Origin: Shewanella electrica
GTDB taxonomy: Bacteria > Pseudomonadota > Gammaproteobacteria > Enterobacterales > Shewanellaceae
DNA: 64,000 nucleotides
Direction of reading: 5' to 3'
Assembly (NCBI RefSeq): GCF_022321485.1
Contig: NZ_JAKOGG010000005.1
Span: 1-64,000, forward strand
Part shown: piece after piece, positions 43,289 to 52,677 of the stretch
Numbering within the stretch: the first letter of the stretch is position 1
Layout of the letters: the number at the start of each line of letters is the position of its first letter
Notes under the pieces: generated by a model
What the model saw: only the letters and a program-made list of their open reading frames with translations
What the model was told of the DNA's origin: nothing
The model's database searches: none
Program-made: the position numbers and the translations under genes

Positions 43289-45445
43289 ATGAAAGTCAGC
43301 CATACTCTTTTCGCCACCAGCATGGTTCTGGCACTCGGATGTGCCACCGTGGTATCAAGTCATGCCGCCGATGCCAAACAAGGCATGGTTGCCGAAAGCT
43401 CAGGGCTCGTCCGTGTCAATCCGTTTTATCATCCTTGGGGCACCTATCTTGAAATCCCTGACTTTGGCCGCATTCAAGCCAGCGACTACAAACCGGCATT
43501 TTTGCGTGGTATTGAGGAACGTCGGCTAAACATCAACGCGATTATTGAAAATCCCGCGCCCGCATCGTTTTACAACACCATTTTAGCGATGGAAAATGCC
43601 GCACCGCTGCTGCAAAACGTGTCAAGCGTGTTTTACGGCCAACGCTCCGCCAATCCCACACCAGAAATCACCGCTTTATCCAAAGAGTTAGCGCCTATTC
43701 TTTCCAGCGCCCGCGATGATATCTACTTGAATGAAAAGCTGTTTAAACGGGTTAAAGCAGTCTATGACCAACGCGATAAGCTACAGCTTGATGAAGCCAA
43801 ACTGCGTTTGTTGGAAGACACCTACTTAAGCTTTAGCCGTGGCGGTGCCAACCTCAGCCAAGCCGATAAAACCAAGCTGCGCAGTATTAACAGTGACATC
43901 AGTAAATTGGGATTGGCTTTTCGTGAAAACATTCTGGCCGATACCAACAAATTCAAACTGGTGATTGATAACCAAGACGATCTTGCCGGTTTGCCTGCTG
44001 ATGTGATTGCCGCCGCAGCGGCCACGGCGCGAAACAAAGGCTTAGCGGGTAAGTGGGTATTCACCATTCAAAAGCCGTCATACATTCCGTTTATGACCTA
44101 CGCCAACAATCGCGAACTGCGACAACAGATGTATCAGGCCTACACCACCCAAGCCGATCATGACGATGAACACGACAACAAAAAACTGCTGGCAAAAATC
44201 GCCTCGCTGCGCGTCGAGCGCGCCCAACTGCTTGGCTACCGTAGCCATGCCGATTATGTCATGGAAGAGCGTACCGCTAAGAAGCCCGAAAACGTCTACG
44301 CGCTGTTAGATAAGTTATGGCCTGCTGCCTTAGCCAAAGCCAAAGATGAACGGGCACAGATGCAGCAACTGATTGATAACACAGACCATCCGTTCAAGTT
44401 AAAAGCGTGGGATTGGCGCTATTACGCCAACAAAATTCGCACCGAAAAATACGATTTTGACGAGCAACAAACCAAGCCATATTTCTCGCTGGATAACACC
44501 ATCAAAGGCATGTTTTACACCGCAAATCGTCTGTACGGTTTAACCTTTGTTGAGCGTGATGACTTGCCCAAATATCACCCTGACGTGCGTACCTACGAGG
44601 TGCACGATAAGGATGGCAGCGTGTTAGGCATCTTTATGGGCGATTACTACGTGCGAGACAACAAACGCAGCGGCGCTTGGGCAAGCCCTTATCGCAAACA
44701 ACAGATGAAAGATGGTAAGCGCGTACCGCCCATCGTGGTCAATGTGCTGAACTTAGCGGCGCCGATAGATGGCAAACCGGTATTGCTGACCTTTGATGAA
44801 GCGAGCACCGTGTTCCACGAGTTTGGTCACGCACTGCATCACATGCTGTCGAACGTGCAATACACCTCACAAGCTGGCACCGCGGTGCCGACCGATTATG
44901 TCGAGTTTCCATCACAAGTGAATGAGAACTGGATGACCGAGCCTGAAGTATTGGCGCAGTTTGCTCATCACGTTGACACGGGCGAAGTGATCCCCCAAGC
45001 GTTAATTGATAAAGCGCTGGCGGCAGGCAAATTCAACCAAGGCTTTAATACGGTGGAATATTTGGCGGCAACTAAGTTGGATTTGGATTGGCATAGCCTG
45101 ACCGACACTAAGTTGCGTGATGCCGCTGAGTTTGAACAAGCCTCGTTGGAAAAAATGGGCTTGATTGACGAGATCCCACCACGTTATCGCAGTACTTACT
45201 TCGGCCACATCTTCTCTAGTGGCTACTCGGCGGGTTACTACTCCTATATTTGGGCAGATATTCTCGGTGCCGATGCGTTTGAAGCCTTTAAAGAACATGG
45301 CATTTTTGATAAAGCCACCGCCGATGCGTTCCGCGACAAGTTGCTCTCCAAAGGCGGTAGCCGCGATCCCATGCAGATGTACCGTGATTTCCGCGGTAAA
45401 GACGCCGACATTCAACCCCTGCTGAAAAGCCGCGGTTTGTTGTAG
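43289..45445 (+). CDS. M3 family oligopeptidase (Dcp-like), exported
   Basis: 718 aa from the ATG at 43289, which has GAGG just upstream; longer in-frame starts lack one. Signal peptide about residues 1-27 (LFATSMVLALGCATVVSSHA). M3 zinc peptidase: FDEASTVFHEFGHALHHML (HEFGH with downstream glutamate in PSQVNENWMTEPEV), and the end SGYSAGYYSYIWADILGADAF ... LLKSRGLL is of the peptidyl-dipeptidase Dcp type. It degrades oligopeptides, probably in the periplasm. A second paralogue lies at 60.5-62.7 kb. Confidence 0.9.
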   Translation: MKVSHTLFATSMVLALGCATVVSSHAADAKQGMVAESSGLVRVNPFYHPWGTYLEIPDFGRIQASDYKPAFLRGIEERRLNINAIIENPAPASFYNTILAMENAAPLLQNVSSVFYGQRSANPTPEITALSKELAPILSSARDDIYLNEKLFKRVKAVYDQRDKLQLDEAKLRLLEDTYLSFSRGGANLSQADKTKLRSINSDISKLGLAFRENILADTNKFKLVIDNQDDLAGLPADVIAAAAATARNKGLAGKWVFTIQKPSYIPFMTYANNRELRQQMYQAYTTQADHDDEHDNKKLLAKIASLRVERAQLLGYRSHADYVMEERTAKKPENVYALLDKLWPAALAKAKDERAQMQQLIDNTDHPFKLKAWDWRYYANKIRTEKYDFDEQQTKPYFSLDNTIKGMFYTANRLYGLTFVERDDLPKYHPDVRTYEVHDKDGSVLGIFMGDYYVRDNKRSGAWASPYRKQQMKDGKRVPPIVVNVLNLAAPIDGKPVLLTFDEASTVFHEFGHALHHMLSNVQYTSQAGTAVPTDYVEFPSQVNENWMTEPEVLAQFAHHVDTGEVIPQALIDKALAAGKFNQGFNTVEYLAATKLDLDWHSLTDTKLRDAAEFEQASLEKMGLIDEIPPRYRSTYFGHIFSSGYSAGYYSYIWADILGADAFEAFKEHGIFDKATADAFRDKLLSKGGSRDPMQMYRDFRGKDADIQPLLKSRGLL

Positions 45446-45498
45446 AGGTTCTTGGAAGATAGCGAACGCTGCGCAATTGTTCGCTATGTTCCTTGATA

Positions 45499-45537
45499 TA
45501 GGGCTAGCAGTTCCAACCCTGCTAGCCCTATTTTTTT
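45499..45537 (+). terminator. Terminator of M3 peptidase gene
   Basis: 12-bp stem TAGGGCTAGCAG / CTGCTAGCCCTA followed by TTTTTTT. Its end touches the stop codon of the convergent GalT-like gene. Confidence 0.9.
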
Positions 45538-46693
45538 ATGCGGTTGTGTCAAGCAGCTCAAGCGCTAACTGTTGTCTCACCATGTTAGCAATCTCATAGG
45601 GATTGGCCTGACACACAAACAAGCCAATCTGCTCGTAGCCGCCCATCATTTGAGTCTTTGGTAAAAACTCCACATACAAGCCGCAACCGGGGCCGTTATT
45701 GATGATCATGTTATACGCTGGCGCTAAGCCCATTTGGCTCATTAGCGCCATAATGGCGCGAATGGCTTGCTGAATTCCCTGCGCTAATTGGGTTAGCTCT
45801 GCCGTATCCAACTGATGCAGATAACGCTTATCGCTATCTTTAAAAATCAGCAACATATCCACTGGCCGCTTCATAAAATACGGCACCATCAACTGCACTG
45901 CGCCATAGTCTTTTACCAGTAATTCCGCCGGGTTTTCCGCGATCATATAACGGCTAAAGGAGCGTTCTTGCCGCTTCCTAAAACACAGATTATTGAAAAA
46001 GTGCTGCGGCAAAATATTGCTGTAGGCGATCTGTTGATGGCCGTGGCTCAACGAGGCACCGGCGCTACTGCCATAGTTTTTAATAATCGACACATAACCG
46101 CTGACTTGCCGCTCGCCCATCTGCTTGCCCGATTGCGCCATAAAGTCGGTTGGTTGATGCAGCAAAGATGACTCGACTGCAGCTAGCCGCTGCAAGCAGA
46201 TCAACGCATCGGCTAACGGTAAGTTGTGCCAGTCGCGGTCATGCAGTGAGGATGTCCACTGCAATAGATGAAAACCATAAGACGCCCGCCCCTGATGATA
46301 CGGATCTTGGTGCTGAAAATAATCCGGCAACTCCTGCGGCACATATTCGATGGGATGAAAAATTGGATACAGGTTTTTACTGATAAAGGTAAAGCCTTCG
46401 CTCTGCTCGGCAATATCGAGAATATCGGCACTGTGACCATCACAGATCGGGCAAGGTTTGCTATCGATATTGGTAGGCGCGACGGCAGTGGTTTGCGGCC
46501 GTTTGGCGCGGGCGGAGTTATACACCACCAGATTGCCATTACGCGGGTCAATTTGGCATACACCATCGGGAGCAAACTGTTTGAGTTTTTCATCATTGCT
46601 GATGTGCTGCAGCAGTTGCTCAAAATGCAGCTGGGTAAAATCCTGCGCCAGCGCCATTTGTCGCGCGAGTGCTAAAGAAAAGGCTTGTGTCAT
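45536..46693 (-). CDS. GalT-like nucleotidyltransferase of the HIT superfamily
   Basis: 385 aa. A CPICDGHSADI zinc-type pair near residue 80, YNSARAKRP earlier, and SAGASLSHGHQQIAYSN with an H-G-H-Q-Q catalytic motif place it in the GalT / HIT superfamily; CGLYVEFLPK is near the end. It is clearly divergent from true GalT, whose motif is HPHGQ, and no galK, galE or galM is nearby. It may act on another sugar phosphate or nucleotide. No good ribosome site beyond AGGA. Confidence 0.7.
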   Translation of the reverse strand: MTQAFSLALARQMALAQDFTQLHFEQLLQHISNDEKLKQFAPDGVCQIDPRNGNLVVYNSARAKRPQTTAVAPTNIDSKPCPICDGHSADILDIAEQSEGFTFISKNLYPIFHPIEYVPQELPDYFQHQDPYHQGRASYGFHLLQWTSSLHDRDWHNLPLADALICLQRLAAVESSLLHQPTDFMAQSGKQMGERQVSGYVSIIKNYGSSAGASLSHGHQQIAYSNILPQHFFNNLCFRKRQERSFSRYMIAENPAELLVKDYGAVQLMVPYFMKRPVDMLLIFKDSDKRYLHQLDTAELTQLAQGIQQAIRAIMALMSQMGLAPAYNMIINNGPGCGLYVEFLPKTQMMGGYEQIGLFVCQANPYEIANMVRQQLALELLDTTA

Positions 46694-46778
46694 TGGGGGG
46701 TTCCTATACCGCTGCCCAAGGGACGATGGGCTGGATCAAGTATAGGAAATTATTTGGCGCTGACTGCGACGATACCAT

Positions 46779-46810
46779 GCAAAAGGGATAGCGTTAATGC
46801 TATCCCTTAA
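46779..46810 (-). terminator. Terminator of the 941/229-aa pair
   Basis: AAGGGATAGC / GCTATCCCTT stem; the minus strand continues TTTT. Confidence 0.85.
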
Positions 46811-46817
46811 AGGTCAC

Positions 46818-47507
46818 TCACACGTTGGCTTGGTAAGCCTGTAAAGAGCGGTAATATTTGTCTTGATACATTTCAAACAGGAATTTTTGCTTGGTTAAAT
46901 AGGCCAGCGCCAGATATTGCTCATCAATATCACGACTGAAACCGGTCACATCCGCCGCAAGCCAAGCTTGCTGCAGCGCTTTATGGATAAAGAACACGGT
47001 TTTACCCGAGTTCATGCGTAAGTTAACCAATAAACGCTGCGCAACGGGTACCTCGGCAAAGCGATACTCAAACCGCGCTGGCGTTAGCGCTTTATGAAAC
47101 GTCAACAGACTATAGCCTGTGCGCACTTGCCTCAGCGCATCGGTCAAGCTGGTGGAAGAACAGGTCACGCCAAGCCCGGCATGAAACTGCAATTTTTCGG
47201 CTAACTCGGCCGTAATAAGCATACCATTGCTATCGCAACTGCTCACGTCGGGCAGACGTAATGGTTCACCGGCTAGCTGCTGCAATAATAGCGCTTGAGT
47301 TTGGCGTTCTACCGCTTCGTGAGGGCCGATTGCCACTGTGGTATCACCCCCATAAAGCTCATCATCATTCTGCCCCTGCCAGTAAAAGTGATAACCGCTC
47401 AGCACGCCGATCTCTTTGCCACTGTCGGGGTCATTGGTTAACACACCTTCCACACTGACAAAGGTTAATGGCATGTAGTCCTGCAAAATTCCGCTGCAAT
47501 CTTTCAT
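46818..47507 (-). CDS. Uncharacterised 229-aa protein, partner of the 941-aa gene
   Basis: Soluble protein with no signal peptide. Visible features: SVEGVLTNDPDSGKEIGVLSGYHFYWQ at the start, an acidic loop, and a basic aromatic C-terminus (TKQKFLFEMYQDKYYRSL). No known catalytic motif. AAGGA precedes the ATG. It starts 28 bases after the stop of the 941-aa gene and is followed by a terminator, so the two form a two-gene operon. Not recognised. Confidence 0.75.
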   Translation of the reverse strand: MKDCSGILQDYMPLTFVSVEGVLTNDPDSGKEIGVLSGYHFYWQGQNDDELYGGDTTVAIGPHEAVERQTQALLLQQLAGEPLRLPDVSSCDSNGMLITAELAEKLQFHAGLGVTCSSTSLTDALRQVRTGYSLLTFHKALTPARFEYRFAEVPVAQRLLVNLRMNSGKTVFFIHKALQQAWLAADVTGFSRDIDEQYLALAYLTKQKFLFEMYQDKYYRSLQAYQANV

Positions 47508-47535
47508 TTGCGTCGTTCCTTATATCAATGTGGCG

Positions 47536-50361
47536 TTATGCCAAAGCTGCCAGTTGCTGTTGTAGATCCTGCTGCAATGCGCGCAGTGCTTGCTTGGCCT
47601 CTGCCGATAAATCGCCGACTTCGACATCGTATTTTTTGGCAAGCGCCAGTTCACCACGGCGGCAAGCCTGCACTAAAAACAACTGCAAGCAGATCTGCTC
47701 AAGGATGCGTTTGCCTTTGCTTGGGTGGATGGTAAGCAGTTTGATAAAGCGTAATTGCCGCGCCTTATCGCGCTCGACTTCAATTAACGGCAACAAGGTA
47801 CCGATAAAACTGTCGTAGCCTTCAAAATCAATATCATAGTCCTTAAGGTCAACTTGATATTCAATCTGCTGTGCATATTCGGCAAAGCTGATTTCACCGT
47901 TGATAAATTGTTGGCTGACACGATTAAGCAACTGCAGTCGTGCTGCTCGCGTTAACACTTGGGGAACGACTGCCATAATGCGTTCGTCGCTGACGCTATC
48001 GCGCATAATCACTAAATCGCGGGCACGAATGCCCTCTTCTCGCTCAGCATCAACACAGGCACGCACCGCGACCAGTTGCTCCCCGTCTAAACGCAACACC
48101 GCATAGTGCCAAGTCTCAGGATCATGTTGCGTCTGCTCGGTGACAATAATCGGTAACTGATATTTTTTAGGGCAAAATTCGCTATAGCCGGCAAACAGCA
48201 CTTCATCTCTGGCAAAATGCGCAGCAAAGGCCTTTTCATCGGTATGCGAGACATGGAGGTTTAGCAACTCCAACACTTGCAGCCACTCGTTGGTGAACGG
48301 ATAAACAAAATCCTCATGCAGCGTTTGCACATCCGCATAAAAACGTTGATATACCTTAGGTTTTACGTGGCGCAGCGCTTGGTTATACGCGGTTTGCTGG
48401 GCCACATCTGCTTGATAATATTGCTCAATCAAGCCCGAATATTGGTCGGCATCATGTTGCTGTGCAGCGCGCACGTTAAAGGCGAACACCCATTCTGGTG
48501 CTACATTGATGGTCTGCAACGCGGCATAAAACGCCTGCTCGGCGGAGTCATCCGCAAACTTGTCAAAGAAGCCGCCATATAATTTGGCAAAGCTCACCAA
48601 ACTCGCTATCGGTGCCAGTTCGAGAGCAATAGCGATTAACCGTGCAGATAACGGCGTGCCACCGGCCAATTCGCGCCAAAAGCAGGTACGCAGCACGATG
48701 TGAAAATCTTGCACTGAGCCAAAAATATGGTATTCAGTTTGCCCCGTGTCATCGCCGTGAGATGAACGGCCTAAACACACATCAAGCGCTGCTGCCATTT
48801 GCGAGACTTGTGCAAAATCCCCTTCCCCGTTAAGCCAAGCCAAGACGGATTCAGGCACGGTTTTGTCTTGCGCCAAGTGGTAATAGTTGCCCAGTTCAGC
48901 AGCAACGTGCGCCGGTAACTTATCATCGACAAAGGCGGCCAGTTTGGCCGTGTACTCATCATCAATGCCCTGCTCGCTATCAAGCGCCAGCAGAATGGCG
49001 GCCAATAGTTGATCTTGGTATTCATCCGTCAGCGGCCATTTAGCGGGATTACATACATGGCGCCCTTGACCATGCAAATTGCGAACGTCCTGCAAATTAT
49101 CGGCATCGACAAACGCGCTATCTTCGAGGCTGTCCAACAACTCATTGATGAGTTGCTGTTGGCTGCTGGTCAACGGTGTATCTGTCGCTATGTTTGCCGC
49201 GTTTGCCGTGCTGCTGTTGCTGTGATGGGCTTTGTCCGCAGAGCTGGTGAAATAGGCGTCATATTCACTCTGCAGTAAAAATGCGGTCTCCTCTAATACC
49301 AACTGTTGATAAATCAGCTTGGATACCAGTTGCTCATCAAAGAGGTGGAAGAAAATATCCAGCACGCCGAGATAACACCGCTCGCGCGCTTGCGCCTGAT
49401 CCCGCTTATCAAGGAGTTCTTCAGCAAGCGGCTCTAAAATAAAATACTGCTGCCGGGCGATTTCGTACTGTTCTGATAAATCGCCACGGGAAACATGTTC
49501 TTGGATCTGCGCAAAAAACGCCGGAGCATGTTGCTTGGCGTGCAGCACCACCAGCACGCGATCTAAATCCAACAAGCTGTTATCCGCCAGCAACTCGGCG
49601 CGTCCCTTGCCCGTTAACACATAGCGCCACAGCGCCTCGCCGTTGGGCAGATGGTAGATAAAGGGTGCTAGGTCAAGTAACGCTTGCTGCGGTGCAAACG
49701 GCAGTAATTCCCACGCCAGCGCCTCGGCTGGCGTTTCATTGCCGCTACGCGCTGGCGCGGCGCTTGCGTCCTCGCTCTCCCATTCAGCTACGTCAGCATC
49801 ATCTGCGACAGGTGCGGCTGCTTTGCGACCAACCAACTTGCCTAAGCCACGTCTGATAATACCGCCCTGCGCCGCTTCAGCCTCGGCTTTCATACGCGCG
49901 CGGTGGCGATCAATCCCCGGCCAATTACGGCGATCTTTATAGTCATTAAGCGCCACCGTTTGCTCAGCATGCTGCAGCAGATCATCGAGCTGCATGATGG
50001 TCATAATCAGCGTTTCTGCAACGGCGCCAATTGGGTTATGACGGAAAATAGACACCTTAGTCTCTAGCGCTTGCTGCTCGGCCAAATGGGCGGCCAGCTC
50101 ATCGACGAGGATCAGTGCATCGTCTTTATCCATGTCGATATAAACAAACAGCAAGCGCCCATTAATGATTTGCCAATCTGAGGTATACAACTCAATAGAG
50201 AGCGCTTCAGTGAGAAACGTATGAATGTCGGTGGGGGCTAGTTTGCCGCAATCCATCACCACAAAGCAGGGATCGTCATAACTATCCAATTCTTGCAGGG
50301 TTTGCTGTACTGGCTGGCTTTGTTGTAACAGGGTAACAAGTTCGCTATAGCGATAAGACAT
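47536..50361 (-). CDS. Uncharacterised 941-aa cytoplasmic protein
   Basis: Large soluble protein with no signal peptide or membrane span. Residues 1-130 alternate strands and helices (CFVVMDCGKL, RLLFVYIDMDKDDALILVDELAAHL, TKVSIFRHNPIG) in a pattern that could be a degenerate nucleotide-cyclase fold, but without GGDEF. A charged alanine-rich linker (about 150-220) follows; the remaining 700 residues are mainly helical, with a final part (IMAVVPQVLTRAARLQL, HPSKGKRILEQICLQLF). No ATPase, nuclease or protease motif seen. Ribosome site AAGGAAG is somewhat far from the ATG. Leads a two-gene operon. Not recognised. Confidence 0.8.
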   Translation of the reverse strand: MSYRYSELVTLLQQSQPVQQTLQELDSYDDPCFVVMDCGKLAPTDIHTFLTEALSIELYTSDWQIINGRLLFVYIDMDKDDALILVDELAAHLAEQQALETKVSIFRHNPIGAVAETLIMTIMQLDDLLQHAEQTVALNDYKDRRNWPGIDRHRARMKAEAEAAQGGIIRRGLGKLVGRKAAAPVADDADVAEWESEDASAAPARSGNETPAEALAWELLPFAPQQALLDLAPFIYHLPNGEALWRYVLTGKGRAELLADNSLLDLDRVLVVLHAKQHAPAFFAQIQEHVSRGDLSEQYEIARQQYFILEPLAEELLDKRDQAQARERCYLGVLDIFFHLFDEQLVSKLIYQQLVLEETAFLLQSEYDAYFTSSADKAHHSNSSTANAANIATDTPLTSSQQQLINELLDSLEDSAFVDADNLQDVRNLHGQGRHVCNPAKWPLTDEYQDQLLAAILLALDSEQGIDDEYTAKLAAFVDDKLPAHVAAELGNYYHLAQDKTVPESVLAWLNGEGDFAQVSQMAAALDVCLGRSSHGDDTGQTEYHIFGSVQDFHIVLRTCFWRELAGGTPLSARLIAIALELAPIASLVSFAKLYGGFFDKFADDSAEQAFYAALQTINVAPEWVFAFNVRAAQQHDADQYSGLIEQYYQADVAQQTAYNQALRHVKPKVYQRFYADVQTLHEDFVYPFTNEWLQVLELLNLHVSHTDEKAFAAHFARDEVLFAGYSEFCPKKYQLPIIVTEQTQHDPETWHYAVLRLDGEQLVAVRACVDAEREEGIRARDLVIMRDSVSDERIMAVVPQVLTRAARLQLLNRVSQQFINGEISFAEYAQQIEYQVDLKDYDIDFEGYDSFIGTLLPLIEVERDKARQLRFIKLLTIHPSKGKRILEQICLQLFLVQACRRGELALAKKYDVEVGDLSAEAKQALRALQQDLQQQLAALA

Positions 50362-50556
50362 AGTGACAATGACTTCCTTTCAATAATCAACAGCTTGGCG
50401 TTTCATACACCAAATGAGCGCGGATAATAACAAATGCGAAACAAGCGTGTCGATCAAAAGTCGGCAGCAAAACGTAAATATTTGAAGTGAATTAATGAGT
50501 TAGATATTTCGTGCGCCATGCCGTGTTACTACAGCACGTAGGCGTGACAGCCACAT
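50362..50556. other. Upstream region of the 941-aa gene
   Basis: About 195 bases between the 941-aa start and the GH43 terminator. AT-rich in part; no clear promoter was picked. Confidence 0.25.
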
Positions 50557-50586
50557 AAAAAAACCAGCCATGAAAGGCTGGTTTTT
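50557..50586 (-). terminator. Terminator of GH43 gene
   Basis: AAAAACCAGCC / GGCTGGTTTTT stem-loop, T-rich on both strands; 18 bases after the GH43 stop. Confidence 0.9.
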
Positions 50587-50603
50587 ATATTTACAACAAA
50601 AAC

Positions 50604-51605
50604 TTAGTAAAGTTCAAACAACGGCTTGCCATCGGCATCGTACTTCACTTCCAACACACGCGCGTGGCGGTTTGGATCGTACAATGGGTCAGCTTTGATC
50701 TCTTCCAGTGGACGGGTGTCAGTTTTTGGCACCACGGCTGGGTCGCCTACTGCGACTTCGTAATCACGGGCGTGGTATATACACAGCGGGGTTACGCCAT
50801 CTTCTGCCACAGTAAAACTGTTGTGGCCTGGGCCGTAGATCTTTTTGTCATAGTCGGTGCCCAGCACTGGCTGACGCGTTTTGGTCCATGAGTTACGGTC
50901 CAGCAGATCTGAATTTTCATCCGCTTCCATATAACCCATGCAGTAGCAGGCGCCGGTAGCACTGGCAGAGAAAGTGATAAAGATTTTGCCATTATGCTTC
51001 AGTACCGCTGGGCCTTCGTTTACCCAAAAGTCGACGCGTTCCCAGTCATAGTCTGGCGTGGTTAGCATAAACTGTACGGTTTTCAGTTTGATGGGTGATT
51101 CCATCTCTGCCAGATACAAGTTAGATGCGGCAAATTGACCACCGGTTTTTTCTGCCCAGCAGAAATAACGCTTACCTTGGTTTTCAAAAATAGTGGCATC
51201 CAACGAGAAGTCGATAAACGATTTGTTATCGCCATCAGCCGCTTGCATCATGCCCAATTCAACCCATTCATCGTTCAATGGATCTTGGCCTTGGCACTCC
51301 AATACATAAGGGCGCAGCGCCCAGATGTCGTCTTCTTGGCTGGCAGCAAAGTAGACATACCATTTGCCATCCAAATAATGGATTTCTGGCGCCCATACGT
51401 GACGGCTCATTGGGCCTGCATCGTGTTTAAACCACACATCAAAAGTTTGTGCGTCTTTTAAACCTTCAAGCGTTTTTGATCTTCTCAGCTCAATACGGTC
51501 ATAAGTTGGCACTGAGCCAGTAAAATAATAAAAACCATCGGTATGCTTGTACACAAAAGGGTCGGCACGTTGTTCTACCAACGGGCTGTTTGTTGCTACT
51601 GTCAT
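50604..51605 (-). CDS. Glycoside hydrolase family 43, cytoplasmic
   Basis: 333 aa beta-propeller glycosidase without a signal peptide. Likely catalytic residues of GH43: the aspartate in EQRADPFVYK (base), the aspartate in DFSLDATIF (pKa modulator) and the glutamate in VNEGPAVLKHNGKIF (acid). HVWAPEIHYLDGKWYVYFAAS is a strong GH43 signature. Substrates in the family are arabino- or xylo-oligosaccharides. No sugar transporter or other glycosidase is adjacent. AGG precedes the ATG. A dyad TTGTA-N7-TACAA lies in the promoter region (about 51638-51655). Confidence 0.88.
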   Translation of the reverse strand: MTVATNSPLVEQRADPFVYKHTDGFYYFTGSVPTYDRIELRRSKTLEGLKDAQTFDVWFKHDAGPMSRHVWAPEIHYLDGKWYVYFAASQEDDIWALRPYVLECQGQDPLNDEWVELGMMQAADGDNKSFIDFSLDATIFENQGKRYFCWAEKTGGQFAASNLYLAEMESPIKLKTVQFMLTTPDYDWERVDFWVNEGPAVLKHNGKIFITFSASATGACYCMGYMEADENSDLLDRNSWTKTRQPVLGTDYDKKIYGPGHNSFTVAEDGVTPLCIYHARDYEVAVGDPAVVPKTDTRPLEEIKADPLYDPNRHARVLEVKYDADGKPLFELY

Positions 51606-51738
51606 CGGTCAACCTGTTCGCTGATGGGTGAATGGCGCAATTGTATTACTTTTACAACAACACTCAAAGTAGTAGATGCAATTCAATGGCTTGAGATGGC
51701 GCAAACTTAACCACTGTGCGAGCCAACTCACAGCTCTA

Positions 51739-52644
51739 CTACCAGCGCAGCATACTACCAAATAACGGCTGCCATTGCTGTTGTCGCTCTAACGCGCGCA
51801 GTCTGGCAATACGCGCATCGGTGTTTGGGTGAGTTTTTAACAGCTCTGGCACGGTACCCTGCATACGCGGCAACACCATACGCCGCAACCAGCCCTGCTG
51901 CTGCCATTCAATTTTGCCTAACGCCGAGGCCAAGCCCGATGGATCATTGGTTAACGCCACCGCATTGAGGTCGGCATCATATTCGCGGGTACGCGACAGT
52001 GCCAACTGCGCTAAAGCGCTGAGTGTGGGGGCTAACAGCAGTAACAAAATCGCCCACCAGTTTAAGGTGGTCATGCCGAGCATGATCAACGGCAAGTTAA
52101 TCAGCAGCAACAGTTGCCCCAAGGTGGATAAAAACGACGTACCTTGGCTCATCAGTTGCGCTAACTGCATCACACGTAGATCGTTATTACGAATGTGGCT
52201 GATTTCATGTGCCAGCACACCGGTGAGTTCACGCCAATCCAGCTGATTTAACGCGCCAGTGGTTATCGCGATGGCAGGCCGTTCAATGCGCCCCACCGCA
52301 AACGCGTTAATTAACTGTGTATCCAACAGATAAAGCTGTGGTGTTACTGGCAAGCCCGCCCGTTGGCTCAATAGCGCAACCCGCTGCCACAGCGCAGGTA
52401 ATTGTTGTGGTAGCAGCGGCTGCGCCCCATGGCCGCGCATTACCGCTTCGGGCGAGATATTATCGCGCCACAGCGACAACGCCACACCACCGGCCAACAG
52501 CAACACTATTCCCACCATTCCCGCTAATAGCCAACCAAGCAGCGCCAGAAACCCGGCCATGAGTAGCAACAGCGCGCAAGATTGCAGCCGGTTACGTTGG
52601 GCATTTTCTTGCCAACGAGCGACATCGATTCTGCTAGTAACCAT
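51739..52644 (-). CDS. M48 family zinc protease, membrane (HtpX-like)
   Basis: 301 aa from the ATG at 52644 (GGGAGG five bases before). Two N-terminal hydrophobic spans (about 25-60), a zinc site LAHEISHIRNNDL, a further hydrophobic pair (about 170-215), and the second metal ligand in RTREYDADLNAVALTNDPSGLASAL; the KTHPNTDARIARLRAL end is typical of M48. It follows the cbpA gene by 33 bases, so it is in a heat-shock operon and probably degrades damaged membrane proteins, as HtpX does. Confidence 0.9.
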   Translation of the reverse strand: MVTSRIDVARWQENAQRNRLQSCALLLLMAGFLALLGWLLAGMVGIVLLLAGGVALSLWRDNISPEAVMRGHGAQPLLPQQLPALWQRVALLSQRAGLPVTPQLYLLDTQLINAFAVGRIERPAIAITTGALNQLDWRELTGVLAHEISHIRNNDLRVMQLAQLMSQGTSFLSTLGQLLLLINLPLIMLGMTTLNWWAILLLLLAPTLSALAQLALSRTREYDADLNAVALTNDPSGLASALGKIEWQQQGWLRRMVLPRMQGTVPELLKTHPNTDARIARLRALERQQQWQPLFGSMLRW

Positions 52645-52677
52645 TTCCACCTCCCTTGCTTACTCAATGGCTATCGA

